The notes: a model not told the origin generated them from the letters alone. A stretch of DNA of 17,520 nucleotides from CALODL01 sp942492115 (GCA_942492115.1 CALODL010000031.1:1-17520); one strand, 5' to 3'. Shown: positions 7,983-15,997, counted from the stretch's first letter. Numbers and translations: made by a program.

Positions 7983-8153
7983 AGGGGCCTCCGGGCGAAG
8001 TTCCCGCTCCGGCCCAAGCCGCGGAGTGTGCTCGCCGTTCGCAACCATCGATATTGCTGGGTCGGCGATCCGACCCCTCCCCGATCGTGCGTGCGTCAAA
8101 CCAGGCTGCGCAACCGCTTCCCTCGGGCCTCCGGGGAATCTTCGCCCTCCGGC
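7983..8153 (+). repeat. Structured dispersed repeat, copy 3 (subfamily B)
   Basis: This 171-bp copy has the same ends as copies 1 and 2 but a different central hairpin, GGGTCGG (8059-8065) / CCGACCC (8070-8076) with a CGAT loop. Conserved blocks GCGGAGTGTGCTCG and GCGCAACCGCTT remain in place. It forms the left arm of the inverted island reaching to 8791. The flank carries CTTCCCACCCAGTTCGACC (from 8187) and GGGCCCACCCGATCA (from 8229). Confidence 0.85.
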
Positions 8154-8186
8154 CGAATGAACCGTCGCCAGTTGTGGGTTAGGGGA

Positions 8187-8254
8187 CTTCCCACCCAGTT
8201 CGACCCGGCGTTTGACGGCATGACCAATGGGCCCACCCGATCAATGCCCTCGCT
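8187..8254. repeat. Left inner arm of the inverted island, with hairpin
   Basis: It contains the flanking blocks shared with copy 4 (reverse complement at about 8530-8587) and part of copy 1 (2427-2510). It ends in a perfect hairpin, GCCCTCGC (8246-8253), loop TTT, GCGAGGGC (8257-8264). The matching place in the right arm has the hairpin TTGCCTCGC/GCGAGGCAA (8508-8528), so pairing is kept while bases differ. Confidence 0.65.
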
Positions 8255-8451
8255 TTGCGAGGGCAAAGAGTGTTCGATCATATGCCCTTGCTGCGCTCGT
8301 GCAGTCATGAGCGCCCTTGCTTCGCGTGGTACTCCAGCGCAGTGCTCTCGCCTTGCGAGGGCAAAGAGTGTTCGATCACATGCCCTTGCTGCGCTCGTGC
8401 AGTCATGAGCGCCCTTGCTTCGCTTGGTATTCCAACGCAGTGCTTTCGCCA
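8255..8451. repeat. Tandem duplication of a ~98-bp unit
   Basis: Two units (8255-8352 and 8353-8451) start TTGCGAGGGCAAAGAG and share GTTCGATCA, TGCCCTTGCTGCGCTCGTGC and AGTCATGAGCGCCCTTGCTTC with few differences. A third start (8452-8462) is cut short. No spacer-repeat alternation of CRISPR type is present. Confidence 0.8.
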
Positions 8452-8621
8452 TTGCGAGGGCAGTTGGACTGCACGAGCGCAGCAAGGGCACTTATGCTGG
8501 CGCATTCTTGCCTCGCGAAGCGAGGCAACTGATCGGGTGGGCCCATTTGGCGAGGCGCTACTCGGCCGGGTCAAACTGGGTGGGAAGTTCCATTATTATT
8601 AAGCGGGCGGTGTCTTTCTGA
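8452..8621. repeat. Right inner arm of the inverted island
   Basis: It holds the inverted partner of the tandem-unit motif, ACTGCACGAGCGCAGCAAGG (8468 onward), the hairpin TTGCCTCGC/GCGAGGCAA (8508-8528), and reverse complements of the left arm's GGGCCCACCCGATCA and CCCACCCAGT blocks (about 8530-8587). A short AT-rich run (8591-8602) follows. No gene is seen in 8154-8621. Confidence 0.6.
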
Positions 8622-8791
8622 GCCGGAGGGCGAAGATTCCCCGGAGGCCCGAGGAAAGCGGTTGCGCAGCCTGATTGAACGCACCCATGATCGGGGAGGG
8701 GTCGGATCGCCGACCCTGCAATATCGAAGGTTGCGAACGGCGAGCACACTCCGCGGCTTGGGCCGGAGCGGGAACTTCGCCCGGAGGCCCT
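8622..8791 (-). repeat. Structured dispersed repeat, copy 4 (subfamily B, inverted)
   Basis: This is the reverse complement of copy 3 over ~170 bp, with the same GGGTCGG/CCGACCC hairpin (8699-8716). Read on the minus strand it begins about 20 bases after the stop of the glycosyltransferase gene, like copy 1 after the oxidoreductase, so these copies could serve as 3' ends of transcripts. Confidence 0.85.
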
Positions 8792-8811
8792 TCTACCAAC
8801 CCATTCCACCC

Positions 8812-10827
8812 TCAACCACCGGTGCTCGGCACCGCGTAGACAGTCGAAAATCGCTCGAACTCCTGCAGGCGCTCGAGGCCTGCAGATTCCAAGCGCTCGA
8901 ACAGCGCGTCGTCCAGCTCGGGCCAGAAGCCGTAGGTGCTGCGCAGACGGCTCATTTCGGTCCAGCTGACCAGTACGTGGGTGTAGCCGTGGTCGCGGAG
9001 CCAGGTCATGACATCTTGCGGGGATTGGGCGGCGGCGACGGCTTCGGCGAACGGGTTGCGATTGAACACCACGCAGTAGTCGGTCTTGGACGGCATGTAG
9101 AACGCGCGGGCCTCGCCGACCATGAGCAGGCGGCCATCGGGCGGCATGCAGCTGCGGACATAGGTGGCCGGGTTGGCCGTGGCCAGGCAGTCGCGGTAGA
9201 ACAGATCGGTGCGGCCGTAGATGTCGATGTGCTCGTGGTCGATGGTCAGTTCCGCGTTGAACTGGGCGCGGGCAGCACGGAGGTTGAGCACGCTGGCGGC
9301 CAGAATGCCGCAGGTAAACAGGGCGCGCAACGGGGGCGCGGTCCACACGCTCGCGGCGCGGGCGCACAGCAGGCTCATGGGGATGAGCAGCGGGACGGCG
9401 AACCGGGCATAGAGGTGCGTGGCCAGCAACCACGTCAGGAATTGCACGACGAGTATGGCCAGCAGTGCGGCGTCGATGCGACTGCGCCGCGTGGTGGCGA
9501 TGAGTGGCAGGGCCAGGACCCCGAACAGTGCGCCGAGTCGCGGGTCGAGAACGATGCGCTGCTGAGCCATCTGCAGCCGCGCTGCCAGTGTAGACTCCTC
9601 GGCAGCCGGGCGGTGGCCATCGTGCCAGCGTTCGGCCAGTTCATCCGTCCACACGCCGTCGCGGGCGCCGAACACGTCGTGGGCCAGTGGGAACACGGGG
9701 TTGCCGGTCATCACCGTGTTCTTGATCGGCCAGGCGGCCCAGGTCGCACCCGCGGCCACGGTGTACAGCAGGGTCAGCGTCATCCCTTCGCGCAGCGTCG
9801 TGCGTCGAACGCACAGCACGATCAGGCCGACCCCGCCGGCCGCGGCGATCAGTGGTACGGCCGTGTACTTGAAGCCGCAGGCCAGGCCGGCCAGCGCGCC
9901 GGCCAGCGGGATCCACGTCCGTCGCTGCGGCGCGTCCCAGTGGGCCTGCACCCGACACAGCACGGCAACACACAGCATACCGCACAGCAGCAGGCCGTTT
10001 TCGACGTAGGCCACGCCGCTGAGATACATGAGCCACGGGGCCGTGCCCGCCGCGAGGGCGGCGACGCAGCCGGCGGGGCGGGAGAATTCGCGTCCACCGA
10101 GCCACGCGGCGTAGATGAACCCCAGGGCGAGCAGTGCATTGACCAGCTTGGCCAGGATGGCCGCCTCGATGGTGGCGCCGCGTACGACCATACTCAGCAG
10201 ATAGAGCATCTCGGCATTGGATGGAAAGTTGCTGTAGATGTTGTGCGACAGGTAGCTGATATTGCCGGCGACGGCGTGTTCCTTGGGGACCTGCAGGTGG
10301 TATTCGAGGACATCGTAGCCACGGGCCTCCTCGGCCCACAGCACGCCGGGCGGCGTGGTGGCGACCAGCAGGATCCACGTGATGCTCGGCAGCAGTCCAA
10401 TGAGCGTGATCAGGCCCCACGGCAGAGCGGGGGGCTGCGTTTCACGCGGGCGTTTACTCAAGGCCACGGCGCGCAGGGCGCCGGCGACGCCGCCGACCCC
10501 GAGGGCGCCGAGCCACAACGGGCGACTCAACAGGCCGCAGCATCCACTGATCAGGACCAGCAGTGCGATCAGTCCGACACCAAGTCCGAGCCCCAGTCCG
10601 ACGTGCCAGCGTACAGGCCAGGTCCGGTCCCGATCGAGCGGAGCGATGAGCACCAGGCCGAGACCGGTTGCGCCGAGCACGATGCCACCGGCAAGCAGGC
10701 CGTCGGTCAGCAGAAACAGCCCGGCGAGTGCGGACGTCTGATGGATGAACCAGGCGGCGCCGAACGCGGCTACGATCAGGGCTCCACGGGCGAGGCGGTG
10801 GATGAGCTGGTGCGCGGTGTCGGTCAC
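8812..10827 (-). CDS. Polytopic membrane glycosyltransferase-like protein (ArnT/PMT-type, GT-C fold)
   Basis: Start is the GTG at 10827. Its GTGA overlaps the TGA stop of rsgA by four bases, the classic sign of translational coupling, giving 671 residues. About a dozen hydrophobic segments fill residues 12-510. The first large external loop has the acidic motif Y171-D-V-L-E175-Y-H-L, followed by 'NFPSNAEMLY', as in GT-C glycosyltransferases that use polyprenyl-phosphate sugars. A soluble C-terminal part (about 550-671) follows the last membrane helix. The likely role is moving a sugar from a lipid carrier onto a lipid or protein at the outer face of the inner membrane; donor and acceptor cannot be read. 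Coupling to rsgA seems a shared transcript rather than shared function. The repeat copy 4 follows directly. Confidence 0.78.
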   Translation of the reverse strand: MTDTAHQLIHRLARGALIVAAFGAAWFIHQTSALAGLFLLTDGLLAGGIVLGATGLGLVLIAPLDRDRTWPVRWHVGLGLGLGVGLIALLVLISGCCGLLSRPLWLGALGVGGVAGALRAVALSKRPRETQPPALPWGLITLIGLLPSITWILLVATTPPGVLWAEEARGYDVLEYHLQVPKEHAVAGNISYLSHNIYSNFPSNAEMLYLLSMVVRGATIEAAILAKLVNALLALGFIYAAWLGGREFSRPAGCVAALAAGTAPWLMYLSGVAYVENGLLLCGMLCVAVLCRVQAHWDAPQRRTWIPLAGALAGLACGFKYTAVPLIAAAGGVGLIVLCVRRTTLREGMTLTLLYTVAAGATWAAWPIKNTVMTGNPVFPLAHDVFGARDGVWTDELAERWHDGHRPAAEESTLAARLQMAQQRIVLDPRLGALFGVLALPLIATTRRSRIDAALLAILVVQFLTWLLATHLYARFAVPLLIPMSLLCARAASVWTAPPLRALFTCGILAASVLNLRAARAQFNAELTIDHEHIDIYGRTDLFYRDCLATANPATYVRSCMPPDGRLLMVGEARAFYMPSKTDYCVVFNRNPFAEAVAAAQSPQDVMTWLRDHGYTHVLVSWTEMSRLRSTYGFWPELDDALFERLESAGLERLQEFERFSTVYAVPSTGG

Positions 10828-11948
10828 TGCCCCTCGTACATCCTCACGTAGCTCTCGAAGCGTTGGGGATGGATGTGGCCGTCCTCCACGGCCTGTTGCA
10901 CGGCACAGCCTTCCTCGTGCAGATGCGTGCAATCGGCGAACTTGCAGTCCGGGACGAACGGGGCGATGTCGATGAAGTGTTCTTCGAGTTCCTCGGGGGC
11001 GATGTCGGCCAGTTCGAAGGACTTCACGCCCGGCGTGTCCGCAATGTAGCCGCCGATATCGAGTTTGATCAGGCGGGCCTGCGTCGTGGTGTGTCGACCC
11101 TTTTCAGTCGACTCGGACACCGTCGAGGTGGTCAACTGCAGGTCCGGCTGGATCGTATTGAGCAGCGAACTCTTGCCGACTCCACTCTGCCCGACGACCA
11201 GGCTGCGATGGTTGGCGATGGTCCTGGCCAGGTCCTCGATGCCCTGACCGGTCACGATGCTGGTCAGGAGCACCGGGTACCCGAGCGCTTCGTAGAGCGA
11301 CTGTGCGGGGACGGCGGCAGCCGGATCGAGATCGATCTTATTGAGACAGATAATCGAACGCAGCCCGCCGGCCTCCGCTGAAACCGTGCAGCGGTCGATC
11401 AGATGAGGCTTGAGCACCGGTTCACGCACCGACGCAACGATGACCGCCAGATCGAGGTTGGCTGCGATAACGTGGGTTTTGTTGCCGTAGCTGCGAATCA
11501 GCTGTGTCGTGCGTGGCATGACGGTGTGAATCACCCCGGTGCGCTCGACGCCGGTCTCTTCCTCGGCGATCCAGAAACGAACCCGATCGCCGACAGTCAC
11601 CGGATGACGCTGTTCGATCAAACGGGTCCGCAGAATGCGCCGGGTGATGCATTGCCACACGGCCGCACCGTCATCGACTTCAGCGTAGAGCCCGCGCATG
11701 GCAATGACCGTACCTTCTTGCAGATCGGTGGCCTCGTCGGAGTCATCGACGATCGTCCGCTTGCGTGACATATCACCCTTGGGCTGGTGCGACTGCCAGT
11801 TGTCCGGGGCGGCGTCTTCGAACTGATGGTCGTGGTACTGCTGGGTCCAACTGTGATCGCGTGCCGGCTGATTGCGATTGCGGCGAAAATCAACGCGCAC
11901 GAGTTTTTTCTTGCTCTTGCCTTTGGAGTTGGACTTCTTCTTGGCCAT
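10824..11948 (-). CDS. rsgA: Small ribosomal subunit biogenesis GTPase RsgA
   Basis: RsgA (YjeQ/YloQ) binds the maturing 30S subunit and uses GTP hydrolysis to release assembly factors. The 374-residue protein shows the circularly permuted GTPase order: G4 N203-K-I-D206 comes before the P-loop G253-Q-S-G-V-G-K-S-S261, then the switch T-E-K-G-R-H-T-T-T (281-289) and D304-T-P-G307. An OB-fold domain spans about 78-150. The C-terminal zinc site C335, C340, H342, C348 is intact. I start at the ATG at 11948, which begins a Lys-rich tail; the frame stays open upstream to 12119 but that extension is unlike the family. The basic tail of about 60 residues is longer than in E. coli and may contact rRNA (inference). 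The stop overlaps the next gene's start. Confidence 0.95.
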   Translation of the reverse strand: MAKKKSNSKGKSKKKLVRVDFRRNRNQPARDHSWTQQYHDHQFEDAAPDNWQSHQPKGDMSRKRTIVDDSDEATDLQEGTVIAMRGLYAEVDDGAAVWQCITRRILRTRLIEQRHPVTVGDRVRFWIAEEETGVERTGVIHTVMPRTTQLIRSYGNKTHVIAANLDLAVIVASVREPVLKPHLIDRCTVSAEAGGLRSIICLNKIDLDPAAAVPAQSLYEALGYPVLLTSIVTGQGIEDLARTIANHRSLVVGQSGVGKSSLLNTIQPDLQLTTSTVSESTEKGRHTTTQARLIKLDIGGYIADTPGVKSFELADIAPEELEEHFIDIAPFVPDCKFADCTHLHEEGCAVQQAVEDGHIHPQRFESYVRMYEGQ

Positions 11949-12180
11949 GTGTTCCCGGAATCTCGCCTGCGATTCTAAATACTTGGACGGCTTGCCGTCT
12001 GTCACCGGTCGATGCCGACACTCACAGCGTTCGATTATCGAGTAAGTGCAACGCGTGGTCCAGCAAACTCCTGGCGGGCGCCTCAAATCAGTGCAACAAT
12101 CACTGCAATCCCACTCCATGAGTTCCTGGCGCCACTCGAGAATACCGTTGTTGCACAGGGCTGAACTCCAACGCGATCTT
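11949..12180. other. Divergent intergenic region between rsgA and pyrF
   Basis: This should hold the rsgA promoter on the minus strand. An open frame continues upstream of rsgA but its Cys-rich translation does not resemble RsgA. I see no strong terminator, RNA gene or clear -35/-10 pair for rsgA. Confidence 0.4.
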
Positions 12181-12189
12181 TGATATAGT
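12181..12189 (+). promoter_or_regulatory. Extended -10 promoter element for pyrF
   Basis: TGATATAGT fits an extended -10 (TG, one base, TATAGT). No good -35 lies 17 bases upstream, which extended -10 promoters tolerate. Transcription would begin near 12196, after the first ATG at 12193, supporting the ATG at 12220 as the pyrF start. Confidence 0.45.
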
Positions 12190-12219
12190 CACATGTCTCG
12201 ACTCTGGAGACTCGCGTTC

Positions 12220-13134
12220 ATGCCCAGTTCATTCGCCGATCGCCTCGTAGATGCCGTGCAAGCGTTGCAAGCTCCGGTGTGCGTGGGGCTGGATCCTGTT
12301 GTCGAACGCTTGCCGGCACCATGGTGTGCCGCAGCAGGTGACCACGTTCGCGCGGCCCGGGCGCTCACCGAATTCGGCGCGGCGCTCATCGAGACGATCG
12401 CGCCGCTCGTGCCGGCCATCAAGATCAACAGTGCGTTCTTCGAACGACATCGATCTGCAGGACTGGCGGCTCACGACGAACTGGTGGCCCGCGCCGCTGC
12501 TGCCGGGCTCGTTGTCATCGGCGACAGCAAACGGGGTGACGTAGGCCATTCGGCCGCGCAGTATTGCAACGGCTCATTGGGCTGGGACGACCCGATGGCC
12601 CCACACGCCGTCACGGTGCACTCGTACCTTGGCCGGGATGCCGTTGCACCGTATCTCGATGCGGCCCGGGAACTGGGGCGCGGGGTGTTCGTGCTTGTTC
12701 AAACATCCAATCATTCGGCGGGGGCGGTGCAGGCGTTCGCGGGTCCTGACCAGCTTACGTTGAGCGAGCATGTGGCCGGTCTGGTCGATGACTGGGCGGG
12801 CGAAGAGGGCCTTGTTGGAGCGTCCGGCTACAGCGCCGTCGGGGCGGTGGTCGCACCACAGGATCCCGAGATGACGCGGCGTCTGCGGGCGCGCATGCCG
12901 CGCAGTATCTTCCTGGTGCCCGGCTATGGGGCCCAGGGGGGCACCGCGACCGATGTTGCGGCGTGTTTCAAGCCGGATGGGACAGGCGCGTTGATCAATG
13001 CGTCTCGAAGCATCATTTACGCATACGAACAACCCACCTACGCCGAACGGCATGGTGAAGACTGGCAGTATTGCGTCGCTGACGCGTGCCGCGACTTCAT
13101 CAACGACATTCGGCGTGCGGTGGTGTCCAACTGA
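12220..13134 (+). CDS. pyrF: Orotidine 5'-phosphate decarboxylase, type 2
   Basis: This enzyme converts OMP to UMP, the last step of de novo pyrimidine synthesis, in the cytosol. The 304-residue length fits the longer type 2 (mycobacterial-like) branch rather than the ~230-residue E. coli type. Visible family parts are V-G-L-D25-P, the K68-containing A-I-K-I-N, and the catalytic D102-S-K104-R-G-D107, where Lys protonates the product carbanion. Further on come the phosphate-binding P-G-Y-G-A-Q-G-G and the late N-A-S-R-S. The start at 12220 has GGAG ten bases upstream and begins at the conserved 'SFADRL' block; the ATG at 12193 has no ribosome binding site. murD follows 47 bases downstream on the same strand, a likely operon. 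Confidence 0.95.
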   Translation: MPSSFADRLVDAVQALQAPVCVGLDPVVERLPAPWCAAAGDHVRAARALTEFGAALIETIAPLVPAIKINSAFFERHRSAGLAAHDELVARAAAAGLVVIGDSKRGDVGHSAAQYCNGSLGWDDPMAPHAVTVHSYLGRDAVAPYLDAARELGRGVFVLVQTSNHSAGAVQAFAGPDQLTLSEHVAGLVDDWAGEEGLVGASGYSAVGAVVAPQDPEMTRRLRARMPRSIFLVPGYGAQGGTATDVAACFKPDGTGALINASRSIIYAYEQPTYAERHGEDWQYCVADACRDFINDIRRAVVSN

Positions 13135-13181
13135 ATACCGGTCGCGGTGCGGAAGACCGGAGATGACAGGGATAGAGAGTC

Positions 13182-14549
13182 ATGGCGCGGGTCAATCCAA
13201 CGGGTGCGAGTGCAGCTGCACGGGAGTTCGACGGGCACACGATCGTGGTTCTCGGCCTCGGGCGCTTCGGCGGCGGGGTGGGCGCGGCGCGGTGGTTGTG
13301 CGAGCAGGGTGCCCATGTCATCGTGACCGACCGTGCATCCGAGGATCAACTGGCCGACTCGCTCTATCAGTTGCGTGATTGGGACATTGAGTTCCACCTG
13401 GGCGGCCATCCCACCGAACTCTTGCGCGACGCCAGCATGCTCGTGGTCAATCCCGCGGTCAATCGGCGCGAGAATCCCTTCGTCGAGGCCGCCCGCAACG
13501 CGGGGCTGCGGATGACTTCCGAGATCGAGCTGTTCGTGCAGCGCTGTCCTGCGCGCATCGTGGGAGTCACGGGCAGTGTCGGGAAGAGTACGACTGCCGC
13601 GATGATCGCCGAAGTACTTCGCGATGGGCGCCGCGATTTGCGCGCGGCCGAGGTCTGGCTGGGAGGAAACCTCGGGGGTTCATTGCTCAGTCGCTTACCA
13701 GCCATGATGCGCGATGACTGGGTCGTGTTGGAGCTGTCCAGTTTCCAACTCGAGCATCTCGATTTTGGTCCGGCCCGGATACCGGCAGTCGTGCTGACGA
13801 CGCTGCAGCCGCATCATCTGGAACGCCACGGAACGTTTGAGGCCTATGTCGCGTGTAAGCTGAACCTCCTGCGCGCTCAATCTCGCGAAGATCACGTGTT
13901 CATTGGTGCCGGCGCCCACCGACAACTGGTCGCACTGGGGATCGAAGAGTGTCCGGCACGACCGGTGGTTTACGATGTCGATGAAACCCTGCGCGGATGC
14001 CTGGGAGTGCCCGGCGATCATCAGTTGTTCAACGCCAGTGCTGCTCTCGCGGTAGCCGACACGGTGGGCGTACCAGCCGATATCGCCGAGGAGGCACTGG
14101 CGGGATTCTCGGGTTTACCGCATCGTCTGCAGCGCGTCCGTGAGTTGGGTGGGGTGACATACTACAACGATTCCAAGTCAACAACGCCAGAAGCGTGCAT
14201 GACCGCTCTGGACGCTATGGAAAACGAGATCATTCTGCTCGTGGGTGGAACCGACCGCGGGGTGGACTACGATGTTCTGGCTCAACGCATCTTCGAACGC
14301 GTGCGCGTGGTCATCAGTTTCGGTGCTGCACGCAATCGTCTATCCAAGACACTCCGCGAGCATGCTGCCGAACGTTCTGCTCCTGTGATCCGGACGGTCC
14401 GAGAGCTTGATGGCGCGGTGCAATTGGCCCATGAGCTGGCCCGTACTGGCGATGCGGTTCTATTGTCACCCGGTTGTCCCAGCTACGACCAGTTCAACAA
14501 CTACCAGCAGCGGGGCGATCGCTTTTGTCAGCTGGTCCATGCCTGGTAG
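13182..14549 (+). CDS. murD: UDP-N-acetylmuramoyl-L-alanine--D-glutamate ligase
   Basis: MurD adds D-glutamate to UDP-MurNAc-L-Ala using ATP in the cytosol, building the peptidoglycan stem. The 455-residue length is normal. The N-terminal Rossmann-like UMP-binding domain has G25-L-G-R-F-G-G. The ATP P-loop is G128-V-T-G-S-V-G-K-S-T-T138; the usual T-N-G-K has S-V here. E184-L-S-S187, 'LQPHHLERHG' (209-217), and K226, the equivalent of the carbamylated lysine, follow. The C-terminal domain shows H314-R, N329-D-S-K332, G-G-T-D-R (355-359) and L-S-P-G-C-P-S-Y-D-Q-F. The DSK and SPxCxSxDQF motifs favour MurD over other Mur ligases. GGGA and AGAG precede the ATG. Presence of the gene indicates peptidoglycan synthesis in this organism. 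Confidence 0.93.
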   Translation: MARVNPTGASAAAREFDGHTIVVLGLGRFGGGVGAARWLCEQGAHVIVTDRASEDQLADSLYQLRDWDIEFHLGGHPTELLRDASMLVVNPAVNRRENPFVEAARNAGLRMTSEIELFVQRCPARIVGVTGSVGKSTTAAMIAEVLRDGRRDLRAAEVWLGGNLGGSLLSRLPAMMRDDWVVLELSSFQLEHLDFGPARIPAVVLTTLQPHHLERHGTFEAYVACKLNLLRAQSREDHVFIGAGAHRQLVALGIEECPARPVVYDVDETLRGCLGVPGDHQLFNASAALAVADTVGVPADIAEEALAGFSGLPHRLQRVRELGGVTYYNDSKSTTPEACMTALDAMENEIILLVGGTDRGVDYDVLAQRIFERVRVVISFGAARNRLSKTLREHAAERSAPVIRTVRELDGAVQLAHELARTGDAVLLSPGCPSYDQFNNYQQRGDRFCQLVHAW

Positions 14550-14641
14550 CCGATTTCAGCACGCTGTCCTGCACAACCAAATCCCACGCCGCAAACAGCC
14601 GATGATTCTCCAGCATGATTTCCATGCGCAGGAGTTTCGAC

Positions 14642-15748
14642 ATGTCACGGTATGCCATCGATTTGCGTGTGTGGGCGACGGGTGTGGTGATGAGTGCAGG
14701 TGTACTGTGCGGCCCGGCAGGCTGTGGGACGTCCAATAAGCAGGCGCTGACGGATGATGATGCCATGTTCGTCGAGGACCTGGAGTCCAGCGGTGGGGAC
14801 ATGATGGTCGACCCGGCGGACACGGTGGACGCGACCTCCGGGGAAGCGGTCATGGACATCGATGCAGACCGGGATGGAGATGGGCTGCTCGATAGCGCAG
14901 AGGGCATGTTCGGGACTTCGCCCAGCATTGCCGATACCGACGGTGACGGTCTCAACGACGGGGCCGAGTTCGCTCACGGGACCAATCCACTGGCCGTCGA
15001 CAGCGATCACGATGGCGTCATCGACGGCAAAGAGATCGCCGATGGGACCGACCCTTTGGATTCCGATACCGATGACGATGCCCTCAGTGATTTCCAGGAG
15101 GACAGCCTCGGGACCGATCCGTTGCTTGCTGATACCGATGGCGACGGCTTGATCGATTACCGCGAGAGCCCGTTCGACCCACTGACCCCCGGAACTGACC
15201 CACGTAACGCAGACAGCGATGGCGACGGCGTTTCGGACAGCGTTGAAGTTGCCGACGCGACAGATCCGCTGGCTGCGGATTCTGATCTCGACGGACTGTC
15301 TGATGGTGGGGAAAAGGCCGCCGGGACCGATCCCCACGATCCCGACACCGATGAAGATGGCGTTCTGGACGGCACCGAGGTCCTGCGCGCGACCAATCCA
15401 CTCAAAGGAGACAGCGATGACGACGGCCTGTCCGACGGCGCCGAGATCGCAGGTCACACCGATGCGCTGGTTGCGGACACCGATGGCGACGGCCTGAGTG
15501 ATGGTGACGAAGTCACTTTCCATGAGACCGATCCGCTCAACACCGATACCGACGGGGATGGCCGTACCGACAGTGAAGAGATCAACAGTGGCACCAATCC
15601 CAACGACTTCGATTCCGACAACGACGGGTTGAGTGACGGCACCGAGTTCGAGCTCGGTACGGATCCGCTCGATTCCGATACCGACGGTGACTCCATCGGT
15701 GACGGCGACGAAGTGGATGCAGAGACTGATCCGAAGGTCGCGAACTGA
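14642..15748 (+). CDS. Exported protein with 13 thrombospondin type 3 calcium repeats
   Basis: The ATG at 14642 is chosen because AGGAG lies seven bases upstream; it gives 368 residues. Residues 1-27 look like a signal peptide with Cys28 after P-A-G, a weak lipobox, so a lipoprotein is possible. After an acidic spacer come 13 calcium-binding loops of the form D-x-D-x-D-G-x-x-D-x-x-E, mostly about 23 residues apart and joined by G-T-[DN]-P linkers. The fourth (D-T-D-D-D-A) and thirteenth (D-T-D-G-D-S) deviate at the glycine; one linker near residue 180 is longer. Such repeats make rigid, Ca-dependent rods on the cell surface. No catalytic or anchoring domain follows, so the protein is almost all repeat. 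It stands 92 bases after murD; relation to murD is unclear. Confidence 0.85.
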   Translation: MSRYAIDLRVWATGVVMSAGVLCGPAGCGTSNKQALTDDDAMFVEDLESSGGDMMVDPADTVDATSGEAVMDIDADRDGDGLLDSAEGMFGTSPSIADTDGDGLNDGAEFAHGTNPLAVDSDHDGVIDGKEIADGTDPLDSDTDDDALSDFQEDSLGTDPLLADTDGDGLIDYRESPFDPLTPGTDPRNADSDGDGVSDSVEVADATDPLAADSDLDGLSDGGEKAAGTDPHDPDTDEDGVLDGTEVLRATNPLKGDSDDDGLSDGAEIAGHTDALVADTDGDGLSDGDEVTFHETDPLNTDTDGDGRTDSEEINSGTNPNDFDSDNDGLSDGTEFELGTDPLDSDTDGDSIGDGDEVDAETDPKVAN

Positions 15749-15904
15749 TCGGCAAACGGGCATGGCCGTGCTGGCGATTCGCGCCCGCCGGATCGTCGAT
15801 CGTGGGCCCACGCGGCACGCGGTTTCCTCGCAGCGAATATCGGTCGTCCGCGTGACGTGAACCACAGCGCGCTTCCGGTAACCGGCCCAACAGGTTTACC
15901 CATT
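15749..15904. other. Intergenic sequence after the calcium-repeat gene
   Basis: No gene is convincing here. A short palindrome CCGGTAACCGG (near 15878) is visible but no T-run follows, so a terminator for the upstream gene is not assured. Confidence 0.35.
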
Positions 15905-15933
15905 TTGACACGCGTTCATCGAATCTTACATAT
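15905..15933 (+). promoter_or_regulatory. Candidate sigma70-type promoter of the hydrolase lipoprotein gene
   Basis: A perfect -35 TTGACA (15905-15910) is followed after 16 bases by TACATA (15927-15932), a poor -10, within an AT-rich stretch unusual for this window. The leader would be about 130 bases and include the hairpin at 15998-16014. Confidence 0.4.
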
Positions 15934-15997
15934 CTACTGAAAGTATCTCCGTGTCATCGCACGAGGGGCTTTCCGGTTGTTCAAGCATGAAAGGTTT

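Noticed and set aside
8255..8451. CRISPR-like array
   Set aside because: Only two long near-identical units are adjacent with no unique spacers between short repeats, and no cas gene is present.
8662..10851. 729-codon open frame on the plus strand
   Set aside because: It lies antisense to the glycosyltransferase gene, whose minus-strand frame has clear membrane helices and a coupled start. The plus-strand product is rich in Gln, Gly and His with no domain, as expected from GC-rich antisense frames.
12193..12219. Upstream ATG as the pyrF start
   Set aside because: It has no ribosome binding site, and the predicted transcription start lies after it; the ATG at 12220 has GGAG and fits the family's N terminus.
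14645..15865. Long open frame of 406 codons on the minus strand with a repetitive glycine/isoleucine pattern
   Set aside because: It is the antisense shadow of the calcium-repeat gene; its repetition mirrors the Asp-rich codons on the plus strand, and it has no start signals.
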